Shown here piece by piece: positions 34,483-43,475 of a stretch of DNA of 64,000 nt. The position numbers and the translations under genes are program-made. Positions within the stretch are counted from its first letter, which is position 1. The number at the start of each line of letters is the position of its first letter. The DNA is from Arthrobacter sp. OAP107 (GTDB taxonomy: Bacteria > Actinomycetota > Actinomycetes > Actinomycetales > Micrococcaceae). The notes beneath the pieces are model-generated. The model was not told where the DNA came from. It worked only from the letters and a program-made list of their open reading frames with translations, and made no database searches. Where the stretch lies: positions 4,898,001 to 4,962,000 of the forward strand of contig NZ_JBEPOK010000001.1 in assembly GCF_040546765.1 (NCBI RefSeq). Direction: 5' to 3'.

Positions 34483-34602
34483 GACGTCCTCCCAGCTGGT
34501 TGTGATGGCCTCAGCGGCGGCATGGGCGCCGGCCAAAAGTAGAAACACGGCCATGGTGCGCCGTGCGACTCCAGAAAACCTTGGGAAGGGGGGCCCACGG
34601 GC

Positions 34603-34856
34603 GCCCGGCCCACCTGAATAGGTGGGAGGGGCCTGCCGTCCTGAACGCGGGCGGCCGGGGCGGCGGGGCGGCAGGACTTCGCGGTGGCTCCGCCGCCGTG
34701 GTGGTTCCCCCCACAAGGGGGAATGGGGACTCTTTCGCGGGTGGAACCGCCGGGCGTTTATCCAAGCTCTTCATTTGATGCTTGCCGTGGTTGGGGCAAT
34801 CACCTGACCTGGCCTGGGAGGTTCTGGGGGCCATCTTGACCACCGAAGGAGTCATC
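34603..34856 (+). promoter_or_regulatory. Structured leader region of the Ig-like secreted protein
   Basis: This gap between the multicopper oxidase and the secreted protein contains several stems: CCCACCT with AGGTGGG (about 34610-34626), CCTGCCG with CGGCAGG, and a perfect TTCCCCC (34705-34711) with GGGGGAA (34717-34723). After the last stem comes TGGGGACTCT and, later, CGTTTATCCAAG. The order and sequence of these elements match the leader at 38239-38532. A cis-acting RNA is inferred. Confidence 0.4.
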
Positions 34857-36914
34857 ATGTTTGCGAAATTCCACCGCACACGGACCAGGGGCGGAGTGGC
34901 AGCGGTTGCCGCCGGCGCCCTGCTGACCGCTGCCTTGTCGCCGCTGGCTGCCGTGCCGGCCAGCGCCGCCGCCGCAGGCGTGGGTCCCGTGGATCCGTCC
35001 AACGGCTTTCCCACCTGGTTTTCTGACGGCACGGTGAAACTGCAGCTCTGCTACATGGCCGGCGCCGGGTGCCTGTCCGAACCGCCGGACCCCGCAGCGC
35101 CTGCGTCATATCCGGACAACTTCCCCGAGGAGGCGTTCTGGTTCAACGCGTCGGCCACCGGCGGCAACCTGCGGCTTTACGAGGCAGGCCTCGAAGGTGC
35201 CCACACCAACGGCGTGGTGGAGCCGGGCCAGCAGATGGGGTTCGCGCGGCTTCGCTTCCTCGTGGACAACCTCGTCCCAAACGCTTCATACACCATCACC
35301 CACCCATACGGCGTGAACGTTCTGACTGCCGCGCCTGACCCCAAGAACGCCTCCCTGGGCAGGATCAAGACCACCATCGACTCCGGCGTCTGCGCGCCCA
35401 GCCCCACGGCACCCTGCGATTGGGCCGGAGTCGGCGCAGCCTTCCTAGGTGATTACAAGGCCGGCAGCACCGCCACCTTCCTCCGGCAGGTCGGCGCCGC
35501 GCCCGGTACGTTGGGCGATATCAACACAGCACGGGCTGTCACCGGCGCACCCTCGGGAACGAACGCCGTCGTAATTACTGGCCCCAACGCCGGCGGTCCG
35601 GGAATCAACACACTCACCGTCAGCACCTTTACCGTGCAGGGACTGGTCGCGGAGGGGTCCGACGGCGCACCCTCCACGCCGGATCTGGCGGCAGCCAGTG
35701 ACAGCGGACGTTCCGCCACAGACAACATCACGAACGTCACGGCACCCACCATTACCGGTACCCTGCCGGCAGGAAGCACCGGGGCCGTGCAGCTGATCGT
35801 GGACGGCGCGGCGACCCCCGTGGCCACCACCCTGGCCGGCGGAAACTACTCGGCCCGGCTCGCACCACTCGGCCAGGGAGTCCACAAAATACAGTCCCGG
35901 ACCGCCAACCCGGCCTACGTCACGGACCCGCTGACGGGAGTTGTGCCGGCCGGCGTTCCGCAGTTCCTGACGTCCCCGACGCTGACGTTTACCGTGGACA
36001 GTGCTGCGCCGGTGGCTTCAGTCATTGCACCGTTCCCGTCAACGCCCACGCTGGACAACACGCCCACGCTGAACTTCAGCAGCGAAGCCGGCGCCCGGTT
36101 TGAATGCCAGCTGCTGCCGAGCAACACCGATTGGGACCCCACCTGCGCGGCACCCAAAACCTGGGATGCGCAGGCCAACGGAACCTACCTGTTCAACGTC
36201 CGGGCAACGGACGCCGCCGGCAACGTCAGCGCGGTAGCCAGCCGGACGGTTCAGATTGGGCCGGCGGACACGGTCGCTCCGACTGTCACCGGCCGGACAC
36301 CCGCCTCGGCCGCCACCGGTGTGGGTACCGGAACCAACGTCACAGCCACTTTCAGTGAGTTCGTCCAGGGTGTCTCCGGCAGCACGTTCACGCTGAAGAA
36401 CGCCGCCGGTGCAACCATCCCTGCGACAGTGACCTACGACCAGGCCACCCGGCGGGCGACGCTCGATCCCACGGCCCTGCTCACCCCGAGCACTGCCTAC
36501 ACCGCCACCCTGACCGGCGGCACGGCCACCATCCGTGACCTGGCCAACCGGCCGCTGGCTTCAAGCAGCTGGCGGTTCACCACAAGCGCCGCACCCACCG
36601 TGGCCTCCCGGGCTCCGGGAATCAACTCCACCGGCGCCCTGCGGACCGCCAACATCACGGCAACGTTCAGCAAGCCGGTCAATGGCGTCAGCACGGCCAC
36701 CTTCACGCTGAAGAACGCCGCCACCGGCGCAGCGGTGGCAGCCACCGTCACCCGCAACGGGACCACCAACCAGTGGATCCTCAACCCGGCAGCCACCCTT
36801 GCTGCCAGCACCAGGTACACCGCCACCATTACGGGCGGCCCCGCGGCAGTACGGGACGTGGCCGGCACTCCCCTGGCCAGCACAGCCTGGAGCTTCACCA
36901 CCGGCACCCGCTGA
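34857..36914 (+). CDS. Secreted Ig-like (Big_5/SbsA-type) domain protein
   Basis: A 685-residue exported protein with a Sec signal peptide (FHRTRTRGG, hydrophobic run, cut near PASAAAAG). The N-terminal 250 residues have no known domain and contain four cysteines. Bacterial Ig-like modules follow; the last two, each about 100 residues, begin VTGRTPASAATGVGTGTNV and VASRAPGINSTGALRTANI and match SbsA-type Ig repeats. No sorting signal, transmembrane end or catalytic motif is visible. The ATG follows AAGGAG. It may be an S-layer-like or adhesive wall protein. A hairpin at 36941 ends it. Confidence 0.82.
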   Translation: MFAKFHRTRTRGGVAAVAAGALLTAALSPLAAVPASAAAAGVGPVDPSNGFPTWFSDGTVKLQLCYMAGAGCLSEPPDPAAPASYPDNFPEEAFWFNASATGGNLRLYEAGLEGAHTNGVVEPGQQMGFARLRFLVDNLVPNASYTITHPYGVNVLTAAPDPKNASLGRIKTTIDSGVCAPSPTAPCDWAGVGAAFLGDYKAGSTATFLRQVGAAPGTLGDINTARAVTGAPSGTNAVVITGPNAGGPGINTLTVSTFTVQGLVAEGSDGAPSTPDLAAASDSGRSATDNITNVTAPTITGTLPAGSTGAVQLIVDGAATPVATTLAGGNYSARLAPLGQGVHKIQSRTANPAYVTDPLTGVVPAGVPQFLTSPTLTFTVDSAAPVASVIAPFPSTPTLDNTPTLNFSSEAGARFECQLLPSNTDWDPTCAAPKTWDAQANGTYLFNVRATDAAGNVSAVASRTVQIGPADTVAPTVTGRTPASAATGVGTGTNVTATFSEFVQGVSGSTFTLKNAAGATIPATVTYDQATRRATLDPTALLTPSTAYTATLTGGTATIRDLANRPLASSSWRFTTSAAPTVASRAPGINSTGALRTANITATFSKPVNGVSTATFTLKNAATGAAVAATVTRNGTTNQWILNPAATLAASTRYTATITGGPAAVRDVAGTPLASTAWSFTTGTR

Positions 36915-36940
36915 GCGCTGAACTGAAACAACTGAAAAAC

Positions 36941-36979
36941 CGGTGGCGCCGCCCGCACAAGCTGCGGACGGCGCTACCG
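36941..36979. terminator. Bidirectional terminator between the Ig-like and LysR-effector genes
   Basis: A stem of about 16 bp with one mismatch and a 7-nt loop is flanked by GAAAAAC on the left and TTTGCCCTT on the right. It overlaps the last codons of the convergent minus-strand gene. Confidence 0.7.
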
Positions 36980-37723
36980 TTTGCCCTTCTTCCGTGAGCC
37001 GCGGCCCCGGCCCTTGTCCGGGTTGGGTGCGTAGCGCTGGGCGACCTTCGGCTTCTTGCCGCCTGCACCGGCACCGCTGCCGCGGAGGTCCGGCTTGGGA
37101 GCCTTCTTCGGCGCCTCCTGCCGGGCGGACGGCTGCCGTGAGCTCTGCGCCGTGCGGCCGCGGACAATGCCGATGAACTCTTCAATGACCTCGTCCGTGG
37201 CGTCGCTGGGCCAGGCGAGCGCGATCTGTGTGCCCGGCGCACCCGTGAGGCGGCGGGCCACGGTGTCCTTGACGTTGAAATGCCGGGCAACGGACATGGG
37301 AAGTATGAGCAGGCCGGCACCTGTCGCCACCACCTGCAGGGCCGTTTCCGGCCCTCCCAGTTCATCGGCGTCGAGGAAGGTTTCCTCCGCCAGGTCCTCG
37401 AGTGCGACGTCCTCGAACACGGTGATTTCGTGGCCCTTGGGCGCCACCACCACGGGCTGTTCCTCGTAGAGCGGAATGACGTTCAGGCCTTCGCGCTCTA
37501 CCGGCAGTCGGACAAAGCTAAGGTCCGCCGAACCGTCGGTCAGCACGGAAAGCTGTGTCCCGGCGTCGGACATGAACGACCGCAGGGGAACGTGCGGCAT
37601 CCGTTCCTCCCAGCGCCGGATCCACTTCCCCGGCGTCACACCGGCGACGTAGGCGAAACGGAGCTCGCGGGGCGGGGACTCCGGGAGGGCGGGGTCCAGG
37701 GTGGGTTCATCTTCAGCGGGCAC
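36974..37723 (-). CDS. LysR substrate-binding-domain protein lacking the DNA-binding domain
   Basis: A 249-residue protein that aligns with the effector half of LysR regulators: LRFAYVAGVTPGKWIRRWEE, then ADLSFVRLPVEREGLNVIPL, and VVATGAGLLILPMSVARHF. The usual N-terminal winged helix is missing. The C-terminal 50 residues are strongly basic (GRGRGSRKKGKR), which could bind nucleic acid. The start is taken as the GTG at 37723, but weak upstream signals make it uncertain. It is divergent from the DUF5997 gene. Confidence 0.8.
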   Translation of the reverse strand: MPAEDEPTLDPALPESPPRELRFAYVAGVTPGKWIRRWEERMPHVPLRSFMSDAGTQLSVLTDGSADLSFVRLPVEREGLNVIPLYEEQPVVVAPKGHEITVFEDVALEDLAEETFLDADELGGPETALQVVATGAGLLILPMSVARHFNVKDTVARRLTGAPGTQIALAWPSDATDEVIEEFIGIVRGRTAQSSRQPSARQEAPKKAPKPDLRGSGAGAGGKKPKVAQRYAPNPDKGRGRGSRKKGKR

Positions 37724-37817
37724 ATCATCACAGTACTGCCAGCGGCACGCACGGCGTGGCGCGCGTTGGCCACAGGCCTTGGTCAGGGGAAGCGGCACAG
37801 CCGGATACCCTTAATGC

Positions 37818-38216
37818 ATGACCTCCGCTAACTCCCAGTCCATGAAGCCGGCCACCGTTGCCAAAAAGCTTGGCATCTACCTGCCTGCGACGCCCCAGGA
37901 GTTCCAGGAATCAACCATCACCCGAGCAGAGCTCGCCGAGCTGCAGTCCAACCCGCCGGAATGGCTGGCCGAGCTGCGCCGCAACGGCCCGCACCCCCGC
38001 CCGGTGGTTGCGCAGAAGCTCAACGTCTCCATCAGCGGCCTCGCCCGCGGCGGGGTTGAAGAGGCACTGACGACGGCGGAGATCACCGCGCTGCTCCAGG
38101 CTCCGCCTGCGTGGCTGGTGGCCGAGCGTGCCACGCACGCCGCAGTCCGTGCCGAAGCCCAGCGGGTCAAGGACGAGGCTGCCCAGAAGGCAGCGAAGAA
38201 GGCCCGCCAGGGCTGA
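37818..38216 (+). CDS. DUF5997-family protein
   Basis: A 132-residue soluble protein matching the actinobacterial DUF5997 family as I know it: MKPATVAKKLGIYLPATPQ, then RAELAELQSNPPEWLAELRR and GPHPRPVVAQKLNVSISGLA. A second copy of the pattern (LTTAEITALLQAPPAWL) suggests a repeated helix pair. The C-terminus is Lys/Ala-rich. Function unknown. It is divergent from the LysR-effector gene, a pairing I would expect to be conserved in related genomes. Confidence 0.8.
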   Translation: MTSANSQSMKPATVAKKLGIYLPATPQEFQESTITRAELAELQSNPPEWLAELRRNGPHPRPVVAQKLNVSISGLARGGVEEALTTAEITALLQAPPAWLVAERATHAAVRAEAQRVKDEAAQKAAKKARQG

Positions 38217-38238
38217 GACCGCCGGATTTCCGGCTATT

Positions 38239-38532
38239 CCCTTGGGGAAACCCGGAATTCTGATCCCCCCGCGCTGGGGGAAGTGGGGCTCTCCACCCCT
38301 CTGCGGGGTGGAGAGTCCCGCCCATGCCTGCGCTCCGGGAATGCCAGCCCTGACACAGGCAAACCTGCTTTCTTCCCCGCCCGGGCCCCTCCATGTGGGG
38401 GCCCAAAAAATACGGGCAACCCGGTGCGGCAGCTCGTTTTCCCAAGCCGAAACGCCCAGCGTTTCCCCAAGGGGACTTCTTGATTCTGTGATTGTGCGTG
38501 ATGGTCGCGCACCTCGGATCGATGAGGTCATC
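38239..38532 (+). promoter_or_regulatory. Long structured leader of the FN3 secreted protein
   Basis: The region is closed by a perfect 13-bp inverted repeat, CCCTTGGGGAAAC at 38239-38251 and GTTTCCCCAAGGG at 38461-38473. Inside are TCCCCC with GGGGGA (38264-38269 and 38276-38281), an 11-bp stem CTCTCCACCCC with GGGGTGGAGAG, GGGCCCC with GGGGCCC, and GAAACGC with GCGTTTC. The nested layout looks like a folded RNA. It does not match a riboswitch class I know. Similar elements precede the gene at 34857. Confidence 0.5.
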
Positions 38533-40812
38533 ATGAAATCAGCACAAAGCGAGCCGGGAGTGCACACTTCTCGCGGCGCCCGCAGGGCCGGTGTCATTGC
38601 CACCGTCTCTGCGGTCATCTGCTCAACCTCCATGTTCGCCATTCCGGCCGCCAGTGCGGCTGTCCCTACTTTCCCTGACAACATCGTCGTCTTCCCCAAC
38701 CGTGACTTCGTCACGCTTGAGGGCTACCAGGACCACCTCGGGCAGACCGGCACCGTAGAGGTCAAACGGGCCGGCAAGATCATCGGCTCGGCCGAGGGCG
38801 TGGTCGCGGCCGGCGATGTGGCCTTCGAGGTCAACCACCCCGGCGGGTACTGCTGGGGTGCAGGAACCGGCCTCAACGTTACCCCGGACATTCTCCCCGG
38901 TGACGTCGTCTCGCTCAGGTTCGGCGCCACAGCAGCCGGAGAGACCACCGTCCAGGACGCCTACGTGACCGGCGATTCCACGCTCAGCGGCACCACCCTC
39001 ACGGTCAAGGGGCACATCGGCGCAGGGGTCAACCCGGCCCAGCTGGAACAGCGCATCATTGAGCCGGCGCTCCGGGACACCACGGTGGCCCGCCGCGACA
39101 TCCGCGCCATTCCCGGCCCGCTTACCCCGGCCCCCAAGGGCGGCTACACCTCCGGACTGGAAGTCGCGGGCGACACCTTCACCGCCACCTACAACTTCGA
39201 CGACGCCGCAACCGCTGAAATCGCCGCCAATGCAGGGCTCGGCGAGCGCGCGATGGCCTGGGAGTTCGAAGACGCCGACGCCAACCGGCAGGGCCTCACC
39301 ATCGCCGAATACGGCGAGCCCGGCGGCCCCGGGATGGGCGGCTGCCCCAACGGCCCGCTGCAGTCCGGTCCCCCCGCACCGTCCGGCATCACGGCCGCCA
39401 AGGTTTCCGGCGGCATCAAGCTCAACTGGACGCCCGCCGAAGCCATCCCCGGCACCCCGGCCATCACCGGCTACCGTGCCGTTGCAGTCGGCAGGACCGT
39501 AACCGCGAGCGAACAGGTTGAGATCGGCAAGCGCATCTCCGGCCAGGCAGCCACCGGCACCACCATCACCGGCCTCTCCGCCACCGAGGACTACGACGTC
39601 TACGTCGTGGGCGTCAGCAGCGTCGGCGAGACCTACCCGGCCGCCCACGCCATCCCGGCCACGGACACCGCTGCCCCGACAGTATCCGCCACGCCCAATG
39701 GCGGCACCTCCCCGGTTGCCCAGCGGGTCACGCTGACAGCCAACGAGACGGGCAGCGACATCTACTACACCACCGACGGCTCCGATCCGGTCCTCTCCGG
39801 CGGCGTCCTCGGCGCAACGGCCATCCGCTACACCGGCCCGATGGACGTCGCCACCAACACCACGCTGAGGTTCGCAGCCTTCGACCCGTCCGGCAACGTC
39901 TCCACGATCAGTGAAGCCATCTTCAAGGTCACCAACGATCCGGTCCCCGCCACACCCGCCTTCTCCGGGGCACCCGTGGTGGGACAGGGCACGGCCACGC
40001 TGACCTGGACCGCCCCGGACCCGGGCGCCGCCGGTCTGACCATCACCGGCTACACGCTCCAGGCCTACACGGCTGACGGCACGGCGTTCGGCGCCCCGAA
40101 GACGGCAGCCGGCACCGCAACGTCGCTCGTCTATGGCGGACTCGCGGGCGACACGGCTTACCAGTTCACGATCAAGGCCAGCAACGTCAACGGCAGCAGC
40201 CCCGAATCGGCCAAGACCGCCGCCGTCACCGCACAGGGCGCCGTCGTCGCGGTGGCCGGGCCGGACCAGAACGTTGTCCGCCGCACTACGGCCACTACGG
40301 TCGCCCTGGACGGCACCGGCTCCACCACCGGAGCAACCTACCAGTGGGCGCAGGTCCTGACCGGGCCAACCGATCCGGACAAGGTCACGCTCACCGGGGC
40401 CAAGACGCTCAAGCCGACGTTCAGCCTTCCGGTCTTCCAGTCACCCATGACCAACAACGCGCTCACGTTCCGGCTCACGGTAACTGTCGGCACGACCGTC
40501 CGGACCGATGAAGTCAAGGTAATACCGGTTACCGACCGGGTGACCATCGGCGTCGCCCAGTGGAAGACCGGCGACCTCCGGGTTGACGGCACCAGCTCCG
40601 TGGTCGGCGGCACGGTCACCGTCCGCGTCGGCGGACCCACCGGCCGGGTTCTGGGCCAGGCAGCAGTCACCGCGGCTGCGGCACCGGCAACAGGGGGTGT
40701 CTACAGCCTGCGGCTCCGCAACGCGGCTGCCGGCACCACCAACCCGGGCAACGTGTGGGTTGAATCGACGCTCGGCGGCACCGCGGGTCCCAATGCTGTA
40801 GCCAACAAGTAA
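38533..40812 (+). CDS. Secreted fibronectin type III / chitobiase-C-like protein
   Basis: A 759-residue exported protein. The signal peptide ends near IPAASAAVP. The N-terminal 270 residues have no known domain and carry the paired cysteines of GYCWGAG and MGGCPNG. Then come an FN3 module (PPAPSGITAAKVSGGIKLNW), a chitobiase-C-like module (GSDIYYTTDGSDPV near 415), a second FN3 and a PKD-like region (AGPDQNVVRRTTATTVALDG). No catalytic domain or wall anchor is seen. The ATG at 38533 is preceded by GAGG in the same ...TCATC ATG context as the gene at 34857; the open frame upstream is the leader. A terminator follows. Confidence 0.85.
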   Translation: MKSAQSEPGVHTSRGARRAGVIATVSAVICSTSMFAIPAASAAVPTFPDNIVVFPNRDFVTLEGYQDHLGQTGTVEVKRAGKIIGSAEGVVAAGDVAFEVNHPGGYCWGAGTGLNVTPDILPGDVVSLRFGATAAGETTVQDAYVTGDSTLSGTTLTVKGHIGAGVNPAQLEQRIIEPALRDTTVARRDIRAIPGPLTPAPKGGYTSGLEVAGDTFTATYNFDDAATAEIAANAGLGERAMAWEFEDADANRQGLTIAEYGEPGGPGMGGCPNGPLQSGPPAPSGITAAKVSGGIKLNWTPAEAIPGTPAITGYRAVAVGRTVTASEQVEIGKRISGQAATGTTITGLSATEDYDVYVVGVSSVGETYPAAHAIPATDTAAPTVSATPNGGTSPVAQRVTLTANETGSDIYYTTDGSDPVLSGGVLGATAIRYTGPMDVATNTTLRFAAFDPSGNVSTISEAIFKVTNDPVPATPAFSGAPVVGQGTATLTWTAPDPGAAGLTITGYTLQAYTADGTAFGAPKTAAGTATSLVYGGLAGDTAYQFTIKASNVNGSSPESAKTAAVTAQGAVVAVAGPDQNVVRRTTATTVALDGTGSTTGATYQWAQVLTGPTDPDKVTLTGAKTLKPTFSLPVFQSPMTNNALTFRLTVTVGTTVRTDEVKVIPVTDRVTIGVAQWKTGDLRVDGTSSVVGGTVTVRVGGPTGRVLGQAAVTAAAAPATGGVYSLRLRNAAAGTTNPGNVWVESTLGGTAGPNAVANK

Positions 40813-40829
40813 AGCCAGCATCAACCACC

Positions 40830-40871
40830 GGGTCCGGTGGCCGGCGGCATCAGCCGTCAGCCACCGGACCC
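40830..40871 (+). terminator. Terminator hairpin after the FN3 protein gene
   Basis: A perfect 11-bp stem (GGGTCCGGTGG with CCACCGGACCC) encloses a loop that can itself fold. It lies 17 bp after the stop. Confidence 0.7.
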
Positions 40872-40907
40872 GTCTGTGTTCCCGGTTCTATTTGTTCCGG
40901 GTCCCGT

Positions 40908-41951
40908 TTAGGAGCTGCTGGTGGCGTCCTGCACCTCGCCCACCAGCTCCTCGATGATGTCCTCGAGGAACAGCACGCCGGTGGTGTTCCCGCGTGCGTC
41001 GAAGACCCTGGCCACGTGGGCGCCGGTGCGGCGCATGGTGGCGAGGGCATCCTCGAGTTCACTTCCGCGGAAGGTCGAGGCCAGCCGGCGGATGCGTTTC
41101 TCCGGCACGGGCCGGCTGAACTTCTCCGCTGTGGTGAGGTCCATGACGTCCTTCAGGTGGAGGTACCCGGAGGGGTCGCCGTCGCTATCGGTCAGGATGT
41201 AGCGGGAGTAACCGTGCTCGGCCACCGCACGCTGGATGTCCGCGGGCGTCGACGACACCGGCAGGAGCACCATCTCCGCGATGGGAACCTCGACGTCGGC
41301 GACGGTCTTTTCCGTGAACTCGAAGGCTGCGGTGAGGGCACCGGTGTTGTCTGTCAGGACGCCTTCCCTGGTGGACTGTTCCACGATGCTGGCCACCTCG
41401 TCCAGGGTGTAGGCGCTGGTGGCCTCGTCCTTGGGCTCCACCCGGAACAGGCGGAGGATGGAGTTGGCGATGCCGTTTAGGGTCCAGATCACCGGTTTGA
41501 ACACACGCGCCACCATCACCAGCGGCGGAGCCAGGATGAGCGCTGCGCGGGTGGGGACCGAGAACGAGATGTTCTTGGGGACCATCTCGCCGAGGACCAC
41601 GTGCAGGAAGGTCACCAGCAGCAGGGCTGCCAGGAAGGCGATGATTCCGATCGTCTCACCGGACAGGGACGTCAGGCCCAGCGGGATCTCCAGCAGGTGG
41701 TGGATCGCCGGTTCGGAGACGTTCAGGATCACCAGTGAGCAGACGGTGATGCCCAGCTGGCTCGTGGCCAGCATGAGCGTGGCGTGCTCCATGGCCCAGA
41801 GGGTGGTTTTGGCGGCCTTGCTGCCGGCCTCCGCCTTGGGCTCAATCTGTGACCGGCGGGCCGAGATCACGGCAAACTCGGCGCCGACGAAGAAGCCGTT
41901 GACCACCAGCAGGACGGCGAGCCAAATGATGCCCGGAAGGTACTCACTCAT
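40908..41951 (-). CDS. CNNM/HlyC-CorC-family membrane protein (short form)
   Basis: A 347-residue protein. It has an N-terminal DUF21/CNNM membrane domain of about four segments (GIIWLAVLLVVNGFFVGAEF, QLGITVCSLVI) and a cytoplasmic CBS pair (near VPIAEMVLLPVSSTPADIQR and TGAHVARVFDARGNTTGVLF). There is no C-terminal CorC_HlyC domain, unlike its partner. These proteins are linked to Mg2+ or Na+ export. It is 8 bp overlapped with the next gene (41944), and the two probably act as a heterodimer. Confidence 0.9.
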   Translation of the reverse strand: MSEYLPGIIWLAVLLVVNGFFVGAEFAVISARRSQIEPKAEAGSKAAKTTLWAMEHATLMLATSQLGITVCSLVILNVSEPAIHHLLEIPLGLTSLSGETIGIIAFLAALLLVTFLHVVLGEMVPKNISFSVPTRAALILAPPLVMVARVFKPVIWTLNGIANSILRLFRVEPKDEATSAYTLDEVASIVEQSTREGVLTDNTGALTAAFEFTEKTVADVEVPIAEMVLLPVSSTPADIQRAVAEHGYSRYILTDSDGDPSGYLHLKDVMDLTTAEKFSRPVPEKRIRRLASTFRGSELEDALATMRRTGAHVARVFDARGNTTGVLFLEDIIEELVGEVQDATSSS

Positions 41952-43305
41952 GGGTCAGCTCCTGTGTGAGGCTGTCGATGATCCTGTCGTGCGCGCTCCT
42001 GGGCGGCTCTGCCGTTTCCTCCGGTGTGAATTTCAGACGCCCGACGTGGGTGCCCGCCACCCGCTCCACGCGCAGCGTGCCGCCGTCCACGGCCACCTCG
42101 TCACCGAGTTCCGGGATGCGGTCCAGCCGGTCCGCGACGAAACCTGCCGCGGTGTCGTAATCCTCGCCGTCGGGGACCGCGATGCCGGTCCGGTCCAGGA
42201 GCTCATCCGGGCGCAGCGACGCGTCGAAGGTGATGGAGCGGCCCGTCCGGACCACACCCACGCGGGCGCGGTCGTGCTCATCCTCCAGTTCACCCACGAT
42301 TTCCTCCACGAGGTCTTCCAGGGTGACGATGCCCGCCGTTCCGCCGTGCTCGTCGGAGACGATGGCGACCTGGAGGCCCTGCTTTCGGAGCAGCACCAGC
42401 AGGGAGTCGACGCCCATGGATTCGGGGACCATGAGCGGCTCGATCATCAGGTCGGCGGCGAGCACGTTCGCGCGCTCCTCGAGGGCGACGGCGAAGGCCT
42501 GCTTGACGTGGAGCACGCCGAGCACGTCGTCCCGGTCCCGGCCGATGACGGGAAAGCGCGAGTAGCCGGTGGAGCTGGCCAGCGCGATGATCTGCTCGGC
42601 AGTGTCATCTGTGTTCACGGCGGTCATCCGCACGCGCGGGGTCAGGACGTCGGCGGCACTGTGCTCGGAGAAGCGCAGCGTCCGGTGCAGCAGGGCCGCG
42701 TGGTCCAGGTCGAGGACGCCTTCCAGCGCGGAGCGGCGGACCAGCGAACTCAGTTCCTCGGCGCTGCGGGCACCTGACAGTTCCTCCTTGGGCTCGATGC
42801 CGAAGGACCTGATGACCGTGTTCGCAGTGTTATTGAACAGCAGGATGACGGGCTTGAACACCGCGGTGAACAGGGTCTGGAACGGGACCACAACCTTGGC
42901 GGTGGCCAGCGGCAGCGCCAGGGCGAAGTTCTTGGGCACCAGCTCGCCGATCACCATCGAGAAGATCGTGGCGATGAAGATCGCGACGACGGCGCCGACA
43001 CCGGGAACGAGGCCTTCCGGGAACCCTGCCGCCGCCAACGGACCGCTCAGCAGCTTGCTGATGGCAGGTTCAAAGGTGTATCCGGTCAGGAGGGTGGTGA
43101 GGGTGATGCCCAACTGCGCACCGGAAAGGTGCGTCGAGGTGATTTTCAGGGCTTTGATGGTGGGGGCAAGGCGTTTCTCACCCCGGGCCTGGCGCGCTTC
43201 CAGGTCGTTGCGGTCAAGATTGACCAGGGCAAACTCGGATGCGACGAAGAATCCGGTGCCGACTGTCAGGATCAGGCCGATCCCGATCATGATCCATTCA
43301 TTCAT
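41944..43305 (-). CDS. CNNM/HlyC-CorC-family membrane protein (full-length)
   Basis: A 453-residue protein with a DUF21/CNNM membrane domain (FFVASEFALVNLDRNDLEAR; GAQLGITLTTLLTGYTFEPA), a CBS pair (LTPRVRMTAVNTDDTAEQII; LVLLRKQGLQVAIVSDEHGG) and a C-terminal CorC_HlyC domain that includes GEDYDTAAGFVADRLDRIPE. It is the first gene of the pair. Family members are Mg2+/Co2+ efflux or resistance proteins. The promoter must lie in the 170 bp behind the SDR gene, but I could not place it. Confidence 0.93.
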   Translation of the reverse strand: MNEWIMIGIGLILTVGTGFFVASEFALVNLDRNDLEARQARGEKRLAPTIKALKITSTHLSGAQLGITLTTLLTGYTFEPAISKLLSGPLAAAGFPEGLVPGVGAVVAIFIATIFSMVIGELVPKNFALALPLATAKVVVPFQTLFTAVFKPVILLFNNTANTVIRSFGIEPKEELSGARSAEELSSLVRRSALEGVLDLDHAALLHRTLRFSEHSAADVLTPRVRMTAVNTDDTAEQIIALASSTGYSRFPVIGRDRDDVLGVLHVKQAFAVALEERANVLAADLMIEPLMVPESMGVDSLLVLLRKQGLQVAIVSDEHGGTAGIVTLEDLVEEIVGELEDEHDRARVGVVRTGRSITFDASLRPDELLDRTGIAVPDGEDYDTAAGFVADRLDRIPELGDEVAVDGGTLRVERVAGTHVGRLKFTPEETAEPPRSAHDRIIDSLTQELTHE

Positions 43306-43475
43306 TGGGGGCGCCCCTCTCCCGTGCTAACCGGGTTGCCGGTCAATTGGGTGAGGGGCCAGGGCATATGTGAAGGAGGGTCGTCCATAGTGCCCTCCAC
43401 TATATCGGGAGTTTATTTAGTTATGCGGAGCCCGTTCCAGCATCGGCTTGGATACTTCCCGGGTGGGCACACCGT

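Noticed and set aside
38341..38440. Possible c-di-GMP (GEMM) riboswitch, from GACACAGGCAAACC and nearby stems
   Set aside because: The tetraloop, receptor and the conserved GGGACGCAAAGC-like half are absent; kept only as an unclassified structured leader.
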